Below, piece after piece: positions 15,253 to 24,046 of a DNA stretch of 30,926 nucleotides (position 1 is its first letter; each line of letters opens with the position of its first letter). The translations under genes were made by a program, and so were the position numbers. Source of the DNA: an uncultured Gammaproteobacteria bacterium (GTDB lineage: Bacteria; Pseudomonadota; Gammaproteobacteria; CAIUAS01); NCBI GenBank assembly GCA_903897205.1, contig CAIUAS010000218.1, forward strand, positions 1 to 30,926, in the 5' to 3' direction. The notes beneath the pieces are model-generated. The model saw only the letters and a program-made list of their open reading frames with translations. It did not search any database and had not been told where the DNA came from.

Positions 15253-15282
15253 TCAAAATTCTGAATAAGTGATAGTTGTCAT
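15253..15282 (-). other. Possible 9-codon leader ORF upstream of tpsB
   Basis: AGGAG, 9 nt, then ATG and a frame encoding MTTITYSEF and TGA, ending about 45 nt before the tpsB start. The ribosome-binding site is better than that of many genes here, but such short frames arise by chance. Confidence 0.15.
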
Positions 15283-15402
15283 ACTGTTTTACTCCTGTGC
15301 GCATTTTGTCAGTTTATGGCGATGATAACAAGATGAGGTCGGAATTTTCTAAAGAGAAGTAGCTTTCATAGCTAAATAATTTATCAAAAATGTAATAAGT
15401 GA

Positions 15403-15432
15403 TTGACTAGCTTTGCTCGTAATAGCTATACT
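15403..15432 (+). promoter_or_regulatory. Sigma-70 promoter of the ATP synthase operon
   Basis: TTGACT (15403-15408), 18-bp spacer, TATACT (15427-15432): 5/6 and 5/6 matches to consensus. It places the transcript start near 15439. The TTG of the -35 element is also the first possible start codon of the atpI frame, so that start would not be on the transcript. Confidence 0.7.
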
Positions 15433-15459
15433 CGCCCAGCCATAGTGAACGTGCAAAGT

Positions 15460-15864
15460 ATGTCCAGAACAGTACTATATTCCAAGCGTGTAGAGGCATT
15501 TCAGTTACTCAGTATACCGGCAGGCATGCTTGCAATAACTTTCTTAGTTTTGTTAATAGCAGAAGGAAGTTACATTAGCTGCGTAGTGTTGGCGGGCGGT
15601 TTAATCTGGTTAGTACCTAATCTTTATTTCGCGGCTAAAATTTTTTCTGGCGACAGAGCAAAAATTACCCCAGAGCTTATGCTGAAAAATTTTTATCAGG
15701 CCGAGGTAATTAAATTAACATTATGCGCAACCTTATTTATTGCAACGGTGAAATTTCTATCAGTCGCTATTGTGCCCTTATTGATTGGATTTGCGCTGGC
15801 GCAGGTTACATTTTGGATTTCACCCATTTTATTAAACAAAGTAAAAAGGCTAATTAAAGAATGA
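15460..15864 (+). CDS. atpI: ATP synthase subunit I (AtpI)
   Basis: Small inner-membrane protein at the head of the atp operon, thought to help assemble the c-ring; not essential in E. coli. There are 134 residues from this start (E. coli 126), with four hydrophobic segments (about 15-33, 36-53, 78-100, 103-122 counted from this Met). GGLIWLVPNLYFAAKIF matches the GGL..FLPN.LF pattern of the family. The frame is open further upstream to a TTG at 15403, but that TTG is the -35 element of a strong promoter; the ATG at 15460 is about 20 nt from the predicted transcript start and gives the family's usual length. No clear ribosome-binding site precedes it; GTG at 15445 is an alternative. It overlaps atpB by 4 nt (ATGA). 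Confidence 0.85.
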   Translation: MSRTVLYSKRVEAFQLLSIPAGMLAITFLVLLIAEGSYISCVVLAGGLIWLVPNLYFAAKIFSGDRAKITPELMLKNFYQAEVIKLTLCATLFIATVKFLSVAIVPLLIGFALAQVTFWISPILLNKVKRLIKE

Positions 15865-16640
15865 GTTCAAATGCCGAATACGTACAACATCATTTGCAGC
15901 ATTTGCAATTTAATTTAACAAATTTCACCTTCAGTGATGGTGGTTTTTGGACGCTAAACCTAGACACGCTTTGTGTCTCGGTCGTGCTTGCGTCACTCTA
16001 TTTTATTCTTTTTCGCTATGTTGCTAAAAACATGACTCCTGGCGTACCTCGCCGATTGCAGGGTTTCATTGAGATATTGATAGATTTTGTGGATAAGACG
16101 GTAAAAGAATCCTTTCATGGTCGCAGTGCTTTAGTGGCACCACTGGCGTTAACCATTTTAGTTTGGATATTTTTAATGAACTTTATGGATTTATTGCCAA
16201 TCGATTTAATTCCCAGTGTCTTATCTGTTTTTGGAGTGCATTATTTTCGTGGTGTGCCAACAGCCGATCCTAATGCGACCTTTGGTATGTCAATTGCCGT
16301 GTTTTTCTTGATTATTTACTATAATTTAAAAGCGAAAGGCCCCTTGGCATTAGGTAGAGAAATGTTTACTGCGCCTTTTGGAAAGTATTTATTTCCTTTG
16401 AATTTTATATTTCGCTTGGTCGAAGAATGTGTAAGGCCGCTGTCCTTGGCGTTGCGACTTTTTGGTAATTTATTTGCTGGCGAATTGATATTTATTTTGA
16501 TAGCCTTGTTACCTTGGTGGGCACAGGGTGCTCCTGGCGGTATTTGGGCAATTTTTCATATTTTGATTATTGCTATTCAGGCATTTATCTTTATGATGTT
16601 GACGATTGTCTACATTAGTATGGCGCATGAGTCGCATTAA
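15861..16640 (+). CDS. atpB: F1Fo ATP synthase subunit a
   Basis: Integral membrane stator subunit that forms the two proton half-channels next to the c-ring. The 259 residues carry five or six membrane segments. The essential arginine is visible in SLALRLFGNLFAGE (Arg199, equivalent to E. coli Arg210), as are the N-terminal motifs WTLNLDTL and LVWIFLMNFMDLLPIDL. The C-terminal end HILIIAIQAFIFMMLTIVYIS contains the conserved QAF segment (Gln252 region in E. coli). Translation is coupled to atpI by the ATGA overlap. The sequence is normal for the family, with nothing missing. Confidence 0.97.
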   Translation: MSSNAEYVQHHLQHLQFNLTNFTFSDGGFWTLNLDTLCVSVVLASLYFILFRYVAKNMTPGVPRRLQGFIEILIDFVDKTVKESFHGRSALVAPLALTILVWIFLMNFMDLLPIDLIPSVLSVFGVHYFRGVPTADPNATFGMSIAVFFLIIYYNLKAKGPLALGREMFTAPFGKYLFPLNFIFRLVEECVRPLSLALRLFGNLFAGELIFILIALLPWWAQGAPGGIWAIFHILIIAIQAFIFMMLTIVYISMAHESH

Positions 16641-16699
16641 ATGAGAGCGTTGTTTTTTTAAAAATTGTCATCACTAAACTATAATCGAGAGGAGCCATA

Positions 16700-17005
16700 A
16701 TGGAAATCGCACAATTTGTTTCAAATGTACAAGGCTTAACAGCCGTCGCAGCGGCGCTTTTAATCGGGTTGGCTGCATTAGGTACCGCCGTAGGGTTTGG
16801 TATTTTAGGTGGTAAATTCTTAGAAGGCGTTGCTCGTCAGCCAGAATTAACTCCTATGTTAATGGGAAGAATGTTCTTAATGGCAGGTTTAGTTGACGCA
16901 TTTGCAGCTATTTCTATCGTAATGGGCTTATACCTTATTTTCGCAAAAAACCCATTCTTAACAGAAGTGCTTAATCTTGCAACAAAAACCACAACCGGCG
17001 CATAA
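16700..17005 (+). CDS. atpE: F1Fo ATP synthase subunit c
   Basis: Proteolipid that forms the rotating c-ring. Two membrane helices (about 14-42 and 56-80) are joined by the polar loop ARQPEL (45-50). The proton-carrying carboxylate is Asp66 in GLVDAFAAI (E. coli Asp61). GLAALGTAVGFGILGGKFLEG is the glycine-rich first helix. At 101 residues it is longer than E. coli subunit c (79), with about 8 extra residues at the N-terminus and a C-terminal tail (NPFLTEVLNLATKTTTGA); longer forms are known in Coxiella-like relatives. GAGGAG lies 6 nt before the ATG. The strong site fits the high copy number needed for the ring. Confidence 0.97.
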   Translation: MEIAQFVSNVQGLTAVAAALLIGLAALGTAVGFGILGGKFLEGVARQPELTPMLMGRMFLMAGLVDAFAAISIVMGLYLIFAKNPFLTEVLNLATKTTTGA

Positions 17006-17030
17006 ATTTTATAATGAGTAGAGTGAACTG

Positions 17031-17501
17031 ATGGAAATCAATATCACATTATTGGGGCAGCTTATTACGTTTGCAATATTGGTATGGGTCACGATGAAAT
17101 ATGTGTGGCCACAAATTACCAAGGTCATGCAAGAACGTGAGCAGCGCATTGCTGATGGTTTGGCGGCCGGTGAACGTGGCCAGCATGAATTGGAATTGGC
17201 GCAACATAAGGGCGCTGAACAATTGCGTGATGCAAAGATTCAAGCGGCTGAGCTGCTAGATCAGGCCAATAAGCGCGCGAACCAAATGATAGAAGAAGCT
17301 AAAGAACGCGCTCGCGAAGAGGGTGAACGCTTATTAGTGATGGCGCGTGCTGATATTGAGCAAGAAGTACAAACTGCACGCCAGAAATTACGCCAAGATG
17401 TAGCAACACTCGCAATTGCAAGTGCCGAGAAAATCTTAAGCCGAACCATTGATAGTACTATTCAACATGATTTAGTTGAAAAAATGCTGACTGAGATTTA
17501 A
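17031..17501 (+). CDS. atpF: F1Fo ATP synthase subunit b
   Basis: Peripheral stalk subunit: one N-terminal membrane helix (about 5-24, TLLGQLITFAILVWVTMKYV) followed by a long charged helix that dimerises and binds delta and F1. KYVWPQITKVMQERE and the RIADGLAAGERG segment are typical of proteobacterial b subunits. 156 residues, equal to E. coli AtpF. It starts 25 nt after atpE. Confidence 0.97.
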   Translation: MEINITLLGQLITFAILVWVTMKYVWPQITKVMQEREQRIADGLAAGERGQHELELAQHKGAEQLRDAKIQAAELLDQANKRANQMIEEAKERAREEGERLLVMARADIEQEVQTARQKLRQDVATLAIASAEKILSRTIDSTIQHDLVEKMLTEI

Positions 17502-17528
17502 TTACAACTATAGATTTGAAGAAGGTTT

Positions 17529-18065
17529 ATGTCTAAGCAAACAATTATAGCCCGCCCCTATGCAAAAGCTGTGTTTGAGTTGGCAATGCAGCAAAAAACC
17601 ATAAAGGCGTGGTCTGAATTATTGCAAGTTGCAGCTTATGTGGTAACTCAGCCGGTGGTGCAGGCGTTACTTGATAATCCACGGAATACAACGCAGCAGG
17701 CTTGCAATTTTTTACTTGGTGTTTGCAAAGCCTGCTTAACAACGGAAAGTGAAAACTTTCTAAAAATATTAGCGCAGCGTAATCGTTTTCCTGTTATTCC
17801 AGAGATTGCCGAGCTTTTTGAAGAATATCGCGCCGAGCAAGAAAAATTAGCAAAAGTACATGTAACGGTTGCTTTACCGCTTAGCAAAGAAGAGCAAGAA
17901 CATTTAATGCAATCGCTAAAAAAACGCTTGCAGCGTGAAGTGGTTCTAGAGTGTTCAGTAGATAATAACTTAATTGGTGGCTTGATCATTCAAGCTGATG
18001 ATTTGGTTATTGATGGTTCTATCCGTGGTAAGTTAACACGGTTACAAACAGAGTTATTAAGTTAA
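17529..18065 (+). CDS. atpH: F1Fo ATP synthase subunit delta
   Basis: Links the b-stalk to the top of the alpha3-beta3 head. 178 residues (E. coli 177). The N-terminal six-helix bundle begins IARPYAKAVFELA; the C-terminal part carries the OSCP/delta signature in NNLIGGLIIQADDLVIDGSIRGKL. GAAGG lies before the ATG. It is followed by a spacer of about 75 nt containing an imperfect hairpin before atpA. Confidence 0.96.
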   Translation: MSKQTIIARPYAKAVFELAMQQKTIKAWSELLQVAAYVVTQPVVQALLDNPRNTTQQACNFLLGVCKACLTTESENFLKILAQRNRFPVIPEIAELFEEYRAEQEKLAKVHVTVALPLSKEEQEHLMQSLKKRLQREVVLECSVDNNLIGGLIIQADDLVIDGSIRGKLTRLQTELLS

Positions 18066-18066
18066 T

Positions 18067-18095
18067 TCCTTGCCTTTACTAAATAAAGGGAAGGA
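18067..18095 (+). promoter_or_regulatory. Imperfect hairpin between atpH and atpA
   Basis: TCCTTGCCTTT (18067-18077) pairs with AAAGGGAAGGA (18085-18095) over 11 positions with one G-G mismatch and a 7-nt loop. No T-run follows, so it is not a terminator. It may affect mRNA stability or processing between Fo and F1 genes. Confidence 0.35.
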
Positions 18096-18140
18096 CGACA
18101 AAGATCTCATTTTAAATTAATATTGAAAGAAGAAATGCCT

Positions 18141-19694
18141 ATGACAACTCAAATGCAAATTAGCCCAGCAGAAATTAGCGAGCTTATTAAGCAGCAAATT
18201 TTAAATTTTAATGCAAAGTCTGAAACCCGTACGGAAGGAACTATCGTTAGCATTAAAGATGGTATCGTTCGTATTCATGGTCTTGGCGATGTCATGCTAG
18301 GAGAAATGATTGAATTTACTGGCGGCAGTTATGGGCTTGCATTAAATCTTGAACGCGATTCAGTCGGTGCGGTTGTATTAGGTCCTTATGGCCACTTAAC
18401 AGAAGGTCAAGTTGCTAAATGCACGGGCCGAATCCTGGAAGTACCCGTCGGCGAAGCTTTATTAGGACGTGTGGTGAATGCTTTAGGTCAACCTATTGAT
18501 GGTAAAGAACCTATTGTTACAGCAACTACTTCACCTGTTGAAAAAGTAGCGCCTGGCGTAATCTGGCGCCAATCGGTTTCACAACCGCTGCAAACAGGCA
18601 TAAAAGCTATTGATACCATGACGCCGATTGGCCGTGGTCAGCGCGAATTAATTATTGGAGATCGCCAAACGGGTAAAACTGCCATTGCTGTCGATGCCAT
18701 TATTAACCAGCGTAATACGGGTGTTAAATGTATTTATGTTGCGATTGGCCAGAAAGCTTCTTCTATTGCTGCAATAGTGCGCAAATTAGAAGAGCACGAT
18801 GCGATGAAACACACTATTATTGTGGCTGCGAGCGCTTCTGATTCTGCAGCATTACAGTTTATTGCCCCTTATGCGGGCTGCGCTATGGGTGAATATTTCC
18901 GCGATAACGGTGAAGATGCCTTAATTATTTATGACGATTTAACTAAACAAGCGTGGGCTTATCGCCAGATTTCATTATTATTACGCCGTCCTCCTGGCCG
19001 TGAAGCCTATCCAGGTGATATTTTCTATTTGCATTCACGTTTATTAGAACGTTCGGCGCGCGTTGATGCAAAATATGTTGAAAATGCAACACAAGGTAAA
19101 GTAAAAGGCCGTACCGGTTCATTAACAGCATTGCCTATCATTGAAACCCAAGCAGGCGATGTATCGGCTTTCGTTCCAACCAATGTTATTTCTATTACAG
19201 ACGGACAGATATTTTTAGAAACCGATTTATTTAATGCAGGTATCCGGCCCGCTATTAACGCAGGTTTGTCAGTGTCTCGTGTCGGTGGCGCAGCACAAAC
19301 AAAAATTATTAGGCGTTTAGTAGGTGGTATTCGTGTTGGTCTTGCGCAATATCGTGAATTAGCCGCTTTTTCCCAATTTATGTCTGATTTAGATGAAGCT
19401 ACTCGTAAGCAATTAGAACGAGGCCAGCGTACCACTGAAATTTTAAAACAAAAACAATATGCGCCGATGAGTGTTGCAGAAATGGCAGTAAGTATGTTTG
19501 CGGTTGACCGTGGCTATTTAGATAATGTTGAATTAAATAGAGTCATTGCGTTTGAGCAAGAATTGCAAGCTTATATGCGAGCTCATGAACGTGATTTATT
19601 AAGCAAGATCAATGAAACGGGTGATTATAACGATACCATTGCCAGTGAACTAAGTGCAGCAATCGAAAAGTTTAAAGCAACTCACACGTGGTAG
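18141..19694 (+). CDS. atpA: F1Fo ATP synthase subunit alpha
   Basis: Regulatory nucleotide-binding subunit of the F1 head. The 517 residues (E. coli 513) include Walker A GDRQTGKT (173-180), the arginine-finger region SVSRVGGAAQTK and the conserved end FKATHTW. The frame also offers TTG at 18123 and ATG at 18135 and 18153. The ATG at 18141 is chosen because AAGAAG lies 8 nt before it; the E. coli Met1 aligns with the codon at 18153, so the N-terminus is uncertain by a few residues. The sequence is otherwise canonical. Confidence 0.97.
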   Translation: MTTQMQISPAEISELIKQQILNFNAKSETRTEGTIVSIKDGIVRIHGLGDVMLGEMIEFTGGSYGLALNLERDSVGAVVLGPYGHLTEGQVAKCTGRILEVPVGEALLGRVVNALGQPIDGKEPIVTATTSPVEKVAPGVIWRQSVSQPLQTGIKAIDTMTPIGRGQRELIIGDRQTGKTAIAVDAIINQRNTGVKCIYVAIGQKASSIAAIVRKLEEHDAMKHTIIVAASASDSAALQFIAPYAGCAMGEYFRDNGEDALIIYDDLTKQAWAYRQISLLLRRPPGREAYPGDIFYLHSRLLERSARVDAKYVENATQGKVKGRTGSLTALPIIETQAGDVSAFVPTNVISITDGQIFLETDLFNAGIRPAINAGLSVSRVGGAAQTKIIRRLVGGIRVGLAQYRELAAFSQFMSDLDEATRKQLERGQRTTEILKQKQYAPMSVAEMAVSMFAVDRGYLDNVELNRVIAFEQELQAYMRAHERDLLSKINETGDYNDTIASELSAAIEKFKATHTW

Positions 19695-19777
19695 AATTAA
19701 ATCCATATTTTAAAACAGAAAACTATTTCCACTACGGAAACAAGTGATCGTTTAGTATCGATTAGAAAGAGAAAAGA

Positions 19778-20638
19778 ATGGCTGTAGCAAAAGAAATACG
19801 AAGCAAAATTAGCAGTATTAAAAGTACGCAGAAAATTACGCGGGCAATGGAAATGATTTCAGCCGGTAAAATGCGTAAAGCCCAAGACCGTATGACATTA
19901 TCGCGTCCTTATGCGATTAAAATTCGCCAGGTAATTAGCCATTTAGCCAGCGCACATCCTGAATATCGTCATCCCTATTTAAATGTACGTGAAAATAAAC
20001 GTGCAGGCTTTATGATTGTGACATCGGATCGTGGCTTGTGTGGCGGCTTAAATTCTAATCTATTAAAAACCGCACTCGTTGAAATGAAAGCATTGCAGCA
20101 AGACGATGTTGAACTTGATTTATGCTTGATTGGTAATAAAGCCGAGGCTTTTTTTAAACGCTATGGCGGCCATATTGCAGCAGAAGCTAATCACTTAGGG
20201 GATGCGCCAAAAGTAGAAGATTTAATTGGCATCGTTAAAGTCATGTTAGACCGCTATGATGCGGGCACTCTAGATAGCCTGTACATTGTTTATAATGAAT
20301 TTGTGAGCACAATGAACCAAAAGCCGCGTGTTTTGCAATTGCTGCCTATTATTGCAACAAAAGAACCCGAGATGGCTCATCATTGGGATTATATTTACGA
20401 ACCTGATGCTAAAGAATTATTAACATTATTATTAAAGCGCTATATTGAATCGCAAGTATATCAAGCAGTAGTAGAAAATATTGCTTGTGAGCAGGCAGCA
20501 CGCATGGTTGCTATGAAAAATGCAACAGAAAATGCGGGTGAACTAATTAGTAATTTACAATTGGCATACAACAAAGCGCGCCAATCAGCTATTACTCAAG
20601 AGCTGGCAGAAATTGTAGCTGGCGCCGCAGCTGTTTAA
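19778..20638 (+). CDS. atpG: F1Fo ATP synthase subunit gamma
   Basis: Central rotor shaft that couples c-ring rotation to the catalytic head. The 286 residues (E. coli 287) begin with the long helix KEIRSKISSIKSTQKITRAMEMI and end with the partner helix carrying the signature NATENAGELISNLQLAYNKARQSAITQELAEI, with a Rossmann-like middle (FMIVTSDRGLCGGLN). GAGAAAAG precedes the ATG. It sits between atpA and atpD as in all proteobacterial operons. Confidence 0.97.
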   Translation: MAVAKEIRSKISSIKSTQKITRAMEMISAGKMRKAQDRMTLSRPYAIKIRQVISHLASAHPEYRHPYLNVRENKRAGFMIVTSDRGLCGGLNSNLLKTALVEMKALQQDDVELDLCLIGNKAEAFFKRYGGHIAAEANHLGDAPKVEDLIGIVKVMLDRYDAGTLDSLYIVYNEFVSTMNQKPRVLQLLPIIATKEPEMAHHWDYIYEPDAKELLTLLLKRYIESQVYQAVVENIACEQAARMVAMKNATENAGELISNLQLAYNKARQSAITQELAEIVAGAAAV

Positions 20639-20711
20639 TCATTTAGAAATATAGTGCATATAATTAATCATTAAAATTTAAGTTGGTTTTTTTAATTAAA
20701 GAGAGTAGCCC

Positions 20712-22091
20712 ATGAATGCAGTAGGAAAAATCGTTGAAATTATTGGTGCTGTTATTGACGTGGAATTTCCACGCGATGCGGTTCCTAAAATTTTTGATGC
20801 GTTGCAAGTCGAAGAAAGCGGCTTGATTTTAGAAGTACAACAGCAAATGGGTGATGGTGTTGTAAAAACTATTGCGATGGGGTCAACTGATGGTTTACGT
20901 CGCGAACTTAAAGTAACGAATACCGGTCATCCCATTTCTGTGCCGGTAGGTAAGCCCACATTAGGCCGAATCATGGATGTATTAGGCAGGCCAATCGATG
21001 AAGCAGGCCCGATTGAAACCGCAACCCTGTGGCCTATCCATCGCCCAGCGCCATCCTTTGCCGAACAAGCCGCTAGCGAACAATTATTAGAAACAGGAAT
21101 TAAAGTGATCGATCTCCTCTGCCCCTTTGCAAAAGGCGGTAAAGTAGGATTGTTCGGTGGTGCCGGCGTAGGTAAAACCGTAAACATGATGGAGTTAATT
21201 CGTAATATTGCCATTGAGCATAGCGGTTATTCCGTATTTGCTGGGGTCGGCGAACGTACTCGTGAAGGTAATGATTTTTATCACGAAATGAAAGAATCCA
21301 ACGTATTAGATAAAGTGGCCTTGGTTTACGGTCAGATGAATGAACCCCCTGGCAATCGCTTACGCGTCGCATTAACAGGCTTGACCGTTGCGGAATACTT
21401 TCGTGATGAAGGTCGCGATGTATTATTATTTATTGATAATATTTTCCGCTACACCCTCGCCGGAGTAGAAGTTTCTGCACTATTGGGTCGTATGCCTTCT
21501 GCTGTGGGTTATCAACCTACGCTTGCAGAAGAAATGGGCGCCTTGCAAGAACGTATTACGTCAACCAAAACTGGTTCTATTACCTCTATTCAAGCAGTTT
21601 ATGTGCCAGCAGACGATTTAACCGATCCTTCGCCGGCAACCACGTTTGCTCACTTAGATGCAACCGTTGTATTATCACGCCAGATTGCCGAACTAGGTAT
21701 TTATCCAGCAATTGATCCATTAGATTCTACCAGCCGTCAATTAGATCCTCTCATGGTGGGACAAGAACACTATGACGTTGCTCGCGCAGTACAAAACACC
21801 TTACAACGTTACAAAGAATTAAAAGACATTATTGCGATTTTAGGCATGGACGAATTGTCGGAAACTGATAAATTAACCGTCATGCGCGCACGCAAAATCC
21901 AACGCTTTTTATCACAACCTTTCTTCGTTGCTGAAGTTTTCACTGGTGCGCCTGGTAAGTATGTACCATTAAAAGAAACCATCCGTGGATTTAAAGCCAT
22001 TATTAACGGTGAATTTGATCACTTGCCAGAACAAGCATTTTATATGGTAGGCAATATTGATGAAGCAGTTGCGAAAGCAAAATCACTCTAG
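20712..22091 (+). CDS. atpD: F1Fo ATP synthase subunit beta
   Basis: Catalytic subunit of F1. The 459 residues (E. coli 460) include Walker A GGAGVGKT (149-156), the catalytic Glu181 in GVGERTREG, Walker B LLFIDNIFRYTLAG, PSAVGYQPTLAEEMG, the ATP synthase alpha/beta signature PAIDPLDSTS and the C-terminal DELSETD lever segment. GAGAG lies 7 nt before the ATG. One small change from the commonest form is Tyr in IFRYTLAG, where Phe is usual; it is conservative. Confidence 0.98.
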   Translation: MNAVGKIVEIIGAVIDVEFPRDAVPKIFDALQVEESGLILEVQQQMGDGVVKTIAMGSTDGLRRELKVTNTGHPISVPVGKPTLGRIMDVLGRPIDEAGPIETATLWPIHRPAPSFAEQAASEQLLETGIKVIDLLCPFAKGGKVGLFGGAGVGKTVNMMELIRNIAIEHSGYSVFAGVGERTREGNDFYHEMKESNVLDKVALVYGQMNEPPGNRLRVALTGLTVAEYFRDEGRDVLLFIDNIFRYTLAGVEVSALLGRMPSAVGYQPTLAEEMGALQERITSTKTGSITSIQAVYVPADDLTDPSPATTFAHLDATVVLSRQIAELGIYPAIDPLDSTSRQLDPLMVGQEHYDVARAVQNTLQRYKELKDIIAILGMDELSETDKLTVMRARKIQRFLSQPFFVAEVFTGAPGKYVPLKETIRGFKAIINGEFDHLPEQAFYMVGNIDEAVAKAKSL

Positions 22092-22104
22092 AGAATAAAT
22101 TATT

Positions 22105-22557
22105 ATGGCAATGACAATGCATGTCGATATCGTTAGCGCGGAAGCCCAAATTTTTTCGGGCATTGCTGAACATTTAATCGCTACAGGTGTATTAGGCGAA
22201 TTAGGTATTTGGCCACGACATGCACCTTTAGTAACATTGCTCAAACCAGGACAAATTAAAATTGTAAAACCGGGTAATGAAGAAGAAATCTTTTATATTA
22301 AAGGCGGTATATTAGAAGTCCAGCCTCATATTGTCACTGTACTTGCCGATACCGTAATGCGTGCGACCGAATTAGATGAAGCGGCGGCATTAGAAGCTAA
22401 AGAACGCGCGGAGCAAATTTTACAAAAACGCGCTGAATCGGGCGCCGCTCGCCAAGCTGATATTGATTATGCAAAAGCCGCTGCAGAACTTGCTGAAGCA
22501 GTAGCACAGCTTGAAACCATCCGCAAATTAAGAAAGAAACTTAAGATAAAAGAGTAA
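22105..22557 (+). CDS. atpC: F1Fo ATP synthase subunit epsilon
   Basis: Rotor subunit and intrinsic inhibitor. The N-terminal beta-sandwich (MHVDIVSAEAQIFSG, LGELGIWPRHAPLVTLLKPG, GGILEVQPHIVTVLADT) is followed by a two-helix C-terminal domain (DEAAALEAKERAEQIL, DYAKAAAELAEAVAQLETIRKLRKKLK). At 150 residues it is slightly longer than E. coli (139) because of the Lys-rich tail. It begins 13 nt after atpD. The first of three Met codons is used, matching E. coli MAMT. Confidence 0.97.
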   Translation: MAMTMHVDIVSAEAQIFSGIAEHLIATGVLGELGIWPRHAPLVTLLKPGQIKIVKPGNEEEIFYIKGGILEVQPHIVTVLADTVMRATELDEAAALEAKERAEQILQKRAESGAARQADIDYAKAAAELAEAVAQLETIRKLRKKLKIKE

Positions 22558-22654
22558 ATTTTTGTTCTAAGCCATACTTTAAAACGTTTTATTCTTAGAC
22601 TAGGCACAGCGCGCCTTGAGTAACCTTAAATCACTGATCCATCAACAATCTCTT

Positions 22655-24031
22655 ATGTCACTTAATATCGTTATCCTCGCTGCCGGTCAAGGTAAGCGCA
22701 TGCATTCAAAGCTGCCTAAAGTGCTACATCACTTAGCGGGAAAACCTTTGTTAGCTCATATTGTCAATACGGCGCAACAGCTTAATCCCGCAAAAATATT
22801 TATTATTTATGGACACGGGGGCGAGCAAGTACAGGCACAGCTAGGCGATTTACCGGTGCAGTGGATTGAGCAAACTCAACAATTAGGCACAGGACATGCC
22901 TTAAAACAGGCCATGTCCTTTATTCAAAATGATGCACGCGTACTCGTATTATTTGGCGATGTTCCCTTAATTTCAGCGAAGACATTACAAGAATTATTAG
23001 CGATAACACCTAATAATGCGGTGGGTGTATTAACCGCCCAGATGCCAAATCCAGCAGGATTAGGGCGCATCATTCGCAACGCGAAAGGAGAAATGATTGC
23101 GGTAGTTGAAGATAAAGATACCACAGCGCAACAAAAAGAAATTAAAGAAATTAATACTGGTATTTTAACGGCGTCAGCAAGCGATCTAAAACGCTGGTTA
23201 CCAGCACTTAATAATAATAACGCACAAAAAGAATATTATTATCCAGAAGTTATTACCCTGGCTGTCGCAGAAAAAATGCCTGTTTACACCACCCAACTCA
23301 CAGAAATTGAAGAAGGGCAGGGCGTTAATGATCGTATTCAATTAGCTCAATTAGAACGTTATTATCAGCGTCAACAAGCGAATAAATTAATGCTAGCAGG
23401 AGTTACCTTGCTCGATCCAACCCGCTTTGATTTACGTGGCGAAGCGCAAATTGCCAGTGACGTTACCATCGATATCAACGTTATTTTAGCAGGAAAAGTG
23501 ATTATCGGTGCGAACACTTATATTGGCCCTAATACACTATTGCGCAATGTGACGATCGGACAAAATGTAATAATAAAAGCAAATTCCACCATAGAAGATG
23601 CTGTCATTGACGATGCTTGTGAAATAGGCCCGTTTGCTCGAATTCGGCCTGGTACTAAATTAAAAAATAATGTTCACATAGGCAACTTTGTTGAAATAAA
23701 AGAATCAGAAATTGATGAAGGCAGTAAAATTAATCACCTGAGTTATATAGGCGATACCATCATTGGAAAAAAAGTGAATATTGGTGCCGGCACGATTACC
23801 TGTAATTACGATGGCGTCAATAAACATCAAACCATCATTGGCGATAATGCTTTTATTGGCTCCAATTCTTCCCTGATTGCCCCGCTGACTATTGGTGAAA
23901 ATTCAACTGTAGGCGCAGGCTCGACCATTAGGCGCGATACACCCGCAGAATCGCTGGCGCTTGCGCGTGCCGAGCAACGCATTGTCGACAATTGGCAGCG
24001 TCCTAAGAAAAAAAATAACCAAGAAAAATAA
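22655..24031 (+). CDS. glmU: Bifunctional GlmU: GlcNAc-1-P uridyltransferase / glucosamine-1-P acetyltransferase
   Basis: Makes UDP-GlcNAc for peptidoglycan and lipopolysaccharide: the C-terminal half acetylates glucosamine-1-P with acetyl-CoA, the N-terminal half adds UMP. The pyrophosphorylase domain (about 1-228) carries LAAGQGKRM (8-16), QQLGTGHA and GDVPL (101-105). The left-handed beta-helix (about 250-440) carries hexapeptide repeats, GPFARIRPG, HIGNFVEIK and the acetyltransferase segment NIGAGTITCNYDGVNKH. 458 residues from this ATG against 456 in E. coli; the frame is open to a TTG 39 nt upstream, which would add 13 residues absent from relatives. Neither start has a clear ribosome-binding site. 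The position after atpC is conserved in gammaproteobacteria. Confidence 0.96.
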   Translation: MSLNIVILAAGQGKRMHSKLPKVLHHLAGKPLLAHIVNTAQQLNPAKIFIIYGHGGEQVQAQLGDLPVQWIEQTQQLGTGHALKQAMSFIQNDARVLVLFGDVPLISAKTLQELLAITPNNAVGVLTAQMPNPAGLGRIIRNAKGEMIAVVEDKDTTAQQKEIKEINTGILTASASDLKRWLPALNNNNAQKEYYYPEVITLAVAEKMPVYTTQLTEIEEGQGVNDRIQLAQLERYYQRQQANKLMLAGVTLLDPTRFDLRGEAQIASDVTIDINVILAGKVIIGANTYIGPNTLLRNVTIGQNVIIKANSTIEDAVIDDACEIGPFARIRPGTKLKNNVHIGNFVEIKESEIDEGSKINHLSYIGDTIIGKKVNIGAGTITCNYDGVNKHQTIIGDNAFIGSNSSLIAPLTIGENSTVGAGSTIRRDTPAESLALARAEQRIVDNWQRPKKKNNQEK

Positions 24032-24046
24032 TTTCCTATTAGATAA

